A stretch of DNA of 64,000 nt from CAZBXD01 sp965216395 (GTDB lineage: Bacteria > Pseudomonadota > Alphaproteobacteria > Micavibrionales > SZUA-601): contig OZ244156.1 in NCBI GenBank assembly GCA_965216395.1, forward strand, positions 1,585,956 through 1,649,955, read 5' to 3'. The translations under genes and the position numbers were made by a program. The notes under the pieces are model-generated. The model was given only the letters and a program-made list of their open reading frames with translations, was not told the origin of the DNA and searched no databases. Positions 60,567-64,000 of the stretch are shown in pieces (positions within the stretch are counted from its first letter, which is position 1; each line of letters opens with the position of its first letter).

Positions 60567-62192
60567 TTATGCAGCTTCTAACTCTGCTTGAGCATTGCTG
60601 TTTGAAGAAAAAGAACAATCCCAACTTTTTTTCAAAGCGTTATAAATTATAGGCATTTGTGTTTGAAATTGTTCAACAGTAATGCTGTTTCCAATATGTT
60701 TTGCGAGTTTCTTTTTATTATTCAAGCTTCTTCCTGTCGTTAACTCGGTTGGATAGTAACTTTCTAGGTTATCGACGTTTAAATCAAAAAGTCTGCCAGA
60801 GCTATGTATTTGATCGTACCTTGACCTAAAAGCTTGATAGTTTGAGAGTTCTTGTGTGTTGGGAGCGTCTAATAAAATAACCAAACGGTCACCATATATA
60901 GGCTCTATAGGTGCATATAGCTTATTTATGGCATCTATTACACGAGATGATTGCGAGACATAGCCACCAGCACTTATGATTTTTATACTTGGTTTATCTG
61001 GGTAAAATCTTTTTATGATTCTTTCTAAAAAAAGTTGTTCTGATTCACCTTCAACTATCATAAAGTTTGGCGGTAACAGTAAGTCTGTTGGGGAGCCACC
61101 AAGTAGTTCATATACTATATTCTGCCTTTCTTGCTCATTTTCAATTGGCGATATATCAGTAATTTTTTCTGTTTTTTCAACTTTAAAAGTACTTTGACTA
61201 TCAAAATTATCAGTAATCAATACTGATGAATGTGTATTTACAAAAACTTGATCACCATTAGAACAAATATCAGATAAGGCGCGCTTTAACTTCCTCTGGG
61301 CTGTTGGGTGCAAATGTAGCTCTGCTTCATCAATTAAGAAAATGAATGACTTTCCTTCATCTCCATCTTTTCGCCGATAATCAGCATAAGCTTGTATAAT
61401 AGCCAACATTAACGCTCGTTGCATTCCATCTCCTTTTTCTGCAACAGAGGTCTCAACACCATCATTAACATGAGTACTAAAATTCTTTAAGTACTCGGTA
61501 AATTGTGGTGGACTTATCTCAAAGCGAACGGAAGAACAGTCAGGAAATTGTTTTTGTAGATATATCTCAACAGAACCACTTAAATCTTTCAACTCAGCTG
61601 AAACTTGTGAGTCTTCACCGTCGAACAATTCAGAGAATTTATCCTTTAGTTCTCTATAGTTTTCATTCTTTTCGATAATTGCTTCTAACACACCAGATAG
61701 CATTATGCCGATTGGTGTCTTTTTATCGAATTTACCAACGTCACTAAAATATTTTTTGGTACTCACATATTCTAGACGTGGAAGAAAATCCTTCATTGCA
61801 TTGTCAAAACCAGTGGGATTTTTTTCTAGTGTTACATTCCCAACTGTAATTTGCCATTTATCAGCATTTCTACGAGAGAGGGTAAAGCTATCATTACCTT
61901 CAAGCATATTAATTACAGCCTGCTTGTTTTTTTCATTTTTCATCGATTCTATACCATTTTGAAGGTCACAAAATTCGATGGACACGCTTACATCTAGTGA
62001 AAGGTCACCGCAAAATATCAGCTCTTCTAACAATTGACCCCTAGAAATGCCATTGTAAAAATAATTGATGGCATCAAAAAAATTAGTTTTTCCGTGATTG
62101 TTTTGTCCTACAAAAAAATTAAAATTGGTTGGATCAATCTCTGCCGTTTTAATGGAGCGAAAGTTTTCAATACTGATTTTCTTTATTTTCAT
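60567..62192 (-). CDS. OLD-family ATP-dependent endonuclease (AAA + TOPRIM)
   Basis: A 541-residue protein. The N-terminal ABC/SMC-like ATPase begins ISIENFRSIKTAEI with Walker A GQNNHGKTNFFD; the family's GDGMQRALMLAI signature and Walker B FLIDEAELHLHP follow. The C-terminal TOPRIM nuclease domain is visible as FMIVEGESEQLFLERII and VILLDAPN. OLD proteins act as phage-defence nucleases, from P2 onward, and are frequent cargo of satellites and defence islands. It starts the island next to tRNA-Thr and has a weak ribosome binding site (AAAGATACAG). Confidence 0.9.
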   Translation of the reverse strand: MKIKKISIENFRSIKTAEIDPTNFNFFVGQNNHGKTNFFDAINYFYNGISRGQLLEELIFCGDLSLDVSVSIEFCDLQNGIESMKNEKNKQAVINMLEGNDSFTLSRRNADKWQITVGNVTLEKNPTGFDNAMKDFLPRLEYVSTKKYFSDVGKFDKKTPIGIMLSGVLEAIIEKNENYRELKDKFSELFDGEDSQVSAELKDLSGSVEIYLQKQFPDCSSVRFEISPPQFTEYLKNFSTHVNDGVETSVAEKGDGMQRALMLAIIQAYADYRRKDGDEGKSFIFLIDEAELHLHPTAQRKLKRALSDICSNGDQVFVNTHSSVLITDNFDSQSTFKVEKTEKITDISPIENEQERQNIVYELLGGSPTDLLLPPNFMIVEGESEQLFLERIIKRFYPDKPSIKIISAGGYVSQSSRVIDAINKLYAPIEPIYGDRLVILLDAPNTQELSNYQAFRSRYDQIHSSGRLFDLNVDNLESYYPTELTTGRSLNNKKKLAKHIGNSITVEQFQTQMPIIYNALKKSWDCSFSSNSNAQAELEAA

Positions 62193-62334
62193 GTCTGTAT
62201 CTTTTTGTTTTTATTGATGATTAAAGATACTAATTTTATGGCGAGTTGGCGAATCTTTATTTTTTAAAAATACTCCTTTGTGATTTTGCGCCTCCGAGCT
62301 AAGCTAACGTCGGATTGGTCTTATAGGCTGGTCT

Positions 62335-62512
62335 GGGGCTTAAGAACCCCTTCAAGAGCGGTATTCTAGACACTGCCGTTATATGTGTCGCTACTCAACT
62401 ATGGTTGGGTGGCGATGTCATGTCCAAGGCGTAAGCCCAAAAGCATCGCGCCGTCTCTCTTGAGCGGTTCTTAACACCCAGCCACCTGAGCATAACGCTC
62501 TGGTGGCTTTTA
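62335..62512 (+). ncRNA. Candidate structured RNA with terminator in the island
   Basis: TTAAGAACC (62340-62348) pairs with GGTTCTTAA (62466-62474), and TTCAAGAG (62351-62358) with CTCTTGAG (62457-62464): 17 pairs interrupted only by a small internal loop, closing an inner domain of about 100 nt. Inside are a 12-bp hairpin (62388-62399 with 62404-62415) and a GGC-GTAA-GCC GNRA-type hairpin (62428-62437). GGGG/CCCC (62335-62350) competes with the outer helix. An intrinsic terminator follows. There is no coding frame of note in this 350-base gap. Family unknown. Confidence 0.55.
62480..62512 (+). terminator. Intrinsic terminator after the structured RNA
   Basis: AGCCACC (62480-62486) pairs with GGTGGCT (62502-62508), loop of 15 nt, followed by T-rich TTTAG. 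It lies 33 nt before the lipoprotein start, so it would end a transcript from the RNA. Confidence 0.6.
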
Positions 62513-62544
62513 GTTTATTGTTTAACAAGAAAAGGGTTGAGAAC

Positions 62545-63144
62545 ATGATTAAGAATATAAAAATACTAACGTGTGCGTCTGTTATTGCTTTGGCAGGCTG
62601 TGCTTCATCGGTTGGATGGCAAGCAAGCCACCATCAAGATGAGTTTACCAATACTAAGAGTTGTCGTGTTGAAAAAGGCAGTAAGGCTCAAAGAGATTTT
62701 GCACGTGGTTTTACAGGTTCTTATTTCACGCAACATTTTTATGCTGAAAATTATGACGGTGAAGTGCGTGCAGGAGTAAGATCAGAACCATCCCTTCCGA
62801 TAGCAGGGGATGTCCAAATTAAAGTCGGTGAAAAGCTTTACACGCTCACCTCTAAAGATGCCCCGATTGATGTTGCTCCCTCTGTTGCCACTCCAACAGT
62901 AGCAGTTCAAGGGTATCAAGAGACGATTGATGAAATGACCAAAAATATTCAGCAATTAAATTCACCCTACCGAGCCTTTAAGGGCAAGAAGGCAATAGAA
63001 TTGCTTCGTGATATAGCAAAGTCTAGCAATGAGGTTAAGTTCCGTGTCGTGGGGGTTAATCAGGCTCTTTCTGGCACAGGCACGTTTAATGTTGGTGATG
63101 ATTTTGTTACTGCGCTAAACGACTGCGGAATTGATATAGAGTAA
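62545..63144 (+). CDS. Lipoprotein, hypothetical (199 aa)
   Basis: From ATG 62545, preceded by a GGGTTGAG element, the protein begins MIKNIKILTCASVIALAGC, a lipoprotein signal with lipobox ALAGC (acylated Cys19). The mature domain (about 180 residues) is unrecognised, with YFTQHFYAENYDG near 52-64 and a helical segment around 130-150. The frame opening at 62503 would add residues before the signal and is rejected. Within a phage-like island it might be a superinfection-exclusion or host-conversion lipoprotein, but this is speculation. Confidence 0.65.
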   Translation: MIKNIKILTCASVIALAGCASSVGWQASHHQDEFTNTKSCRVEKGSKAQRDFARGFTGSYFTQHFYAENYDGEVRAGVRSEPSLPIAGDVQIKVGEKLYTLTSKDAPIDVAPSVATPTVAVQGYQETIDEMTKNIQQLNSPYRAFKGKKAIELLRDIAKSSNEVKFRVVGVNQALSGTGTFNVGDDFVTALNDCGIDIE

Positions 63145-63304
63145 ATAGGATGAAGCAAGCCCGAGAGCAACGAAAACTATCTTTATAGGCAAACCTTTGT
63201 AAAATTCAGCTTCGCTCCCTCTCGACTTTTAGAGTGAAAAAGAGTTAGGTTTTTCAATCCGGTTCTAACGCGGTCTGCTGTCAGCGCTATATCTACAATA
63301 AAAA

Positions 63305-63388
63305 AACCGAAACAACCGCATTAACCGTATCTTTTTGCCGATATTTTTTTTTGGCAGTAATAAGGCGGTGTAAACGGTTATTCCGGTT
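63305..63388. other. Symmetric iteron array flanking an AT-rich core, candidate replication origin
   Basis: AACCG occurs at 63305, 63314 and 63323, exactly every 9 nt; CGGTG/CGGTT occurs at 63366, 63375 and 63384, again every 9 nt and in inverted order. They flank an AT-rich centre with a hairpin (TGCC 63336-63339 with GGCA 63353-63356) and a T-tract. The array lies about 45 nt beyond the 3' end of the primase-helicase gene. Confidence 0.55.
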
Positions 63389-63431
63389 TAAACTTTGCTT
63401 TTCAGGTGTTCTAGCGACCCGATTAAATTTT

Positions 63432-64000
63432 TTAAAACGGGATATCTTGAAAGCTGTCGGGTATTATTATCCATTCAGATGTTTTATCCCAAATACAGTT
63501 AAAACGCTTCTTGTGCCATATCTCCCTTGCTTTGTTTAAGTCAGGAGCTATCCATCCACTTGGACGTTCGCTACGGTCACTTGTCCAACCCATTTCTTTT
63601 AAGTAATCAGCTACCTTAATACCGCTAGTATGATACAATTTAGAGAGATTAGTCGTTTTAACTCGTGGTTGACCACTTCTTGAAACATGAGCAACTTCAT
63701 TAGAAATTTCACCACTACAGAGGCAATCAAAATAGAATTTGTCTAGTCCTTTAAGAGACTCAATCTGTTGTTTAACCAAAGCCATGTTCTGCGGAATGTC
63801 GTTGCGAGGCTGCCACTCACCTAATTTTAAACTTAAGAAAAAGTACAACATAGCTTCTGCGCCGCCATTAGCCATTTCTTTTTCAATAGCCTTAAACCAC
63901 TTTTCATTTTGTGCTTTCTCATCAGTAACTGAAAAGACAGCAAAACGTCTTTCATCAGCTGAGGCAGGAACAACCCAATCGGAGTTTGAAGCCATCATAA
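63432..64000 (-). CDS. Phage/satellite primase-helicase C-terminal part (DUF5906-like), partial
   Basis: The gene enters from the right edge and only its last 189 residues are present; the Met nearest the edge is internal. SNSDWVVPASADERRFAVF is the characteristic arginine-containing segment of phage DUF5906/NrS-1-type helicase domains, followed by EMANGGAEAMLYFFL and IPQNMAL. This family fuses primase-polymerase and helicase and serves phages, satellites and integrative elements. Downstream of its stop lie the iterons. The C-terminal winged-helix-like tail includes GWTSDRSERPSGW. Confidence 0.85.
   Translation of the reverse strand, partial: MMASNSDWVVPASADERRFAVFSVTDEKAQNEKWFKAIEKEMANGGAEAMLYFFLSLKLGEWQPRNDIPQNMALVKQQIESLKGLDKFYFDCLCSGEISNEVAHVSRSGQPRVKTTNLSKLYHTSGIKVADYLKEMGWTSDRSERPSGWIAPDLNKAREIWHKKRFNCIWDKTSEWIIIPDSFQDIPF

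Noticed and set aside
62281..62500. tmRNA, SRP RNA or RNase P RNA in the island gap
   Set aside because: None of the conserved signatures of those RNAs (for example the tRNA-like ends of tmRNA or the SRP tetraloop domain) is visible.
1..64000. CRISPR arrays or complete insertion sequences
   Set aside because: No regularly spaced long direct repeats and no transposase gene were found; the only regular short repeats are the 9-nt-step iterons, which are too short and inverted.

Overview
The window looks like the chromosome of an AT-rich alphaproteobacterium, probably host-associated or intracellular. The alphaproteobacterial signs are a CtrA-type cell-cycle regulator beside fliI-fliJ, an atpHAGDC operon without F0 genes, the mdh-sucCD-sucAB-lpdA TCA cluster, and the xerC/DUF484/priA neighbourhood. 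DotL/IcmO and DotM/IcmP, the coupling-protein complex of a type IVB (Dot/Icm) secretion system, point to a host-interacting lineage such as the Holosporales, Micavibrionales or relatives. This placement is inferred from gene content; no phylogeny was run.

Layout. 1-7.3 kb: the start of a solute-binding protein, a cluster-less HemW-like protein, then a thiolase and a FadN-type hydroxyacyl-CoA dehydrogenase/enoyl-CoA hydratase for beta-oxidation. 7.5-10.3 kb: hypothetical genes and a possible structured RNA. 10.4-24.6 kb: the TCA genes mdh, sucC, sucD, sucA, sucB and lpdA, with sodC between sucC and sucD, a DMT permease between sucA and sucB, and orphan genes, mostly antiparallel, in the gaps. 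25-37.5 kb: guaA, a DnaQ-like exonuclease, the queuosine genes yhhQ and queA, a flavoprotein, xerC, DUF484, priA and a TraX-like protein. 37.6-42.6 kb: ATP synthase F1. 42.5-50.8 kb: two paralogous exported orphans, a cupin, guaB, rlmE, an EnvZ/OmpR-like pair, a large orphan and ctrA. 50.9-60.1 kb: fliI-fliJ, pssA-psd, a LOG-family protein, and dotM - orf173 - dotL. 60.3-64 kb: a tRNA-Thr gene with an extra 5' half copy just upstream, followed by what looks like a phage or satellite island. The island holds an OLD-family nuclease, a structured RNA candidate, a lipoprotein and the C-terminal part of a phage primase-helicase, with a symmetric 9-nt-period iteron array next to the primase.

The most striking global pattern is that many unrecognised, AT-rich orphan genes wedged between housekeeping genes carry near-identical upstream elements, TTGACATA(A/T), placed as the -35 of a promoter. 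In at least three cases the predicted transcript starts almost at the ATG. Together with the Dot/Icm coupling genes this suggests a dispersed, co-expressed set of accessory (possibly effector) genes. The second is the candidate iteron origin and structured RNA of the tRNA-linked island.
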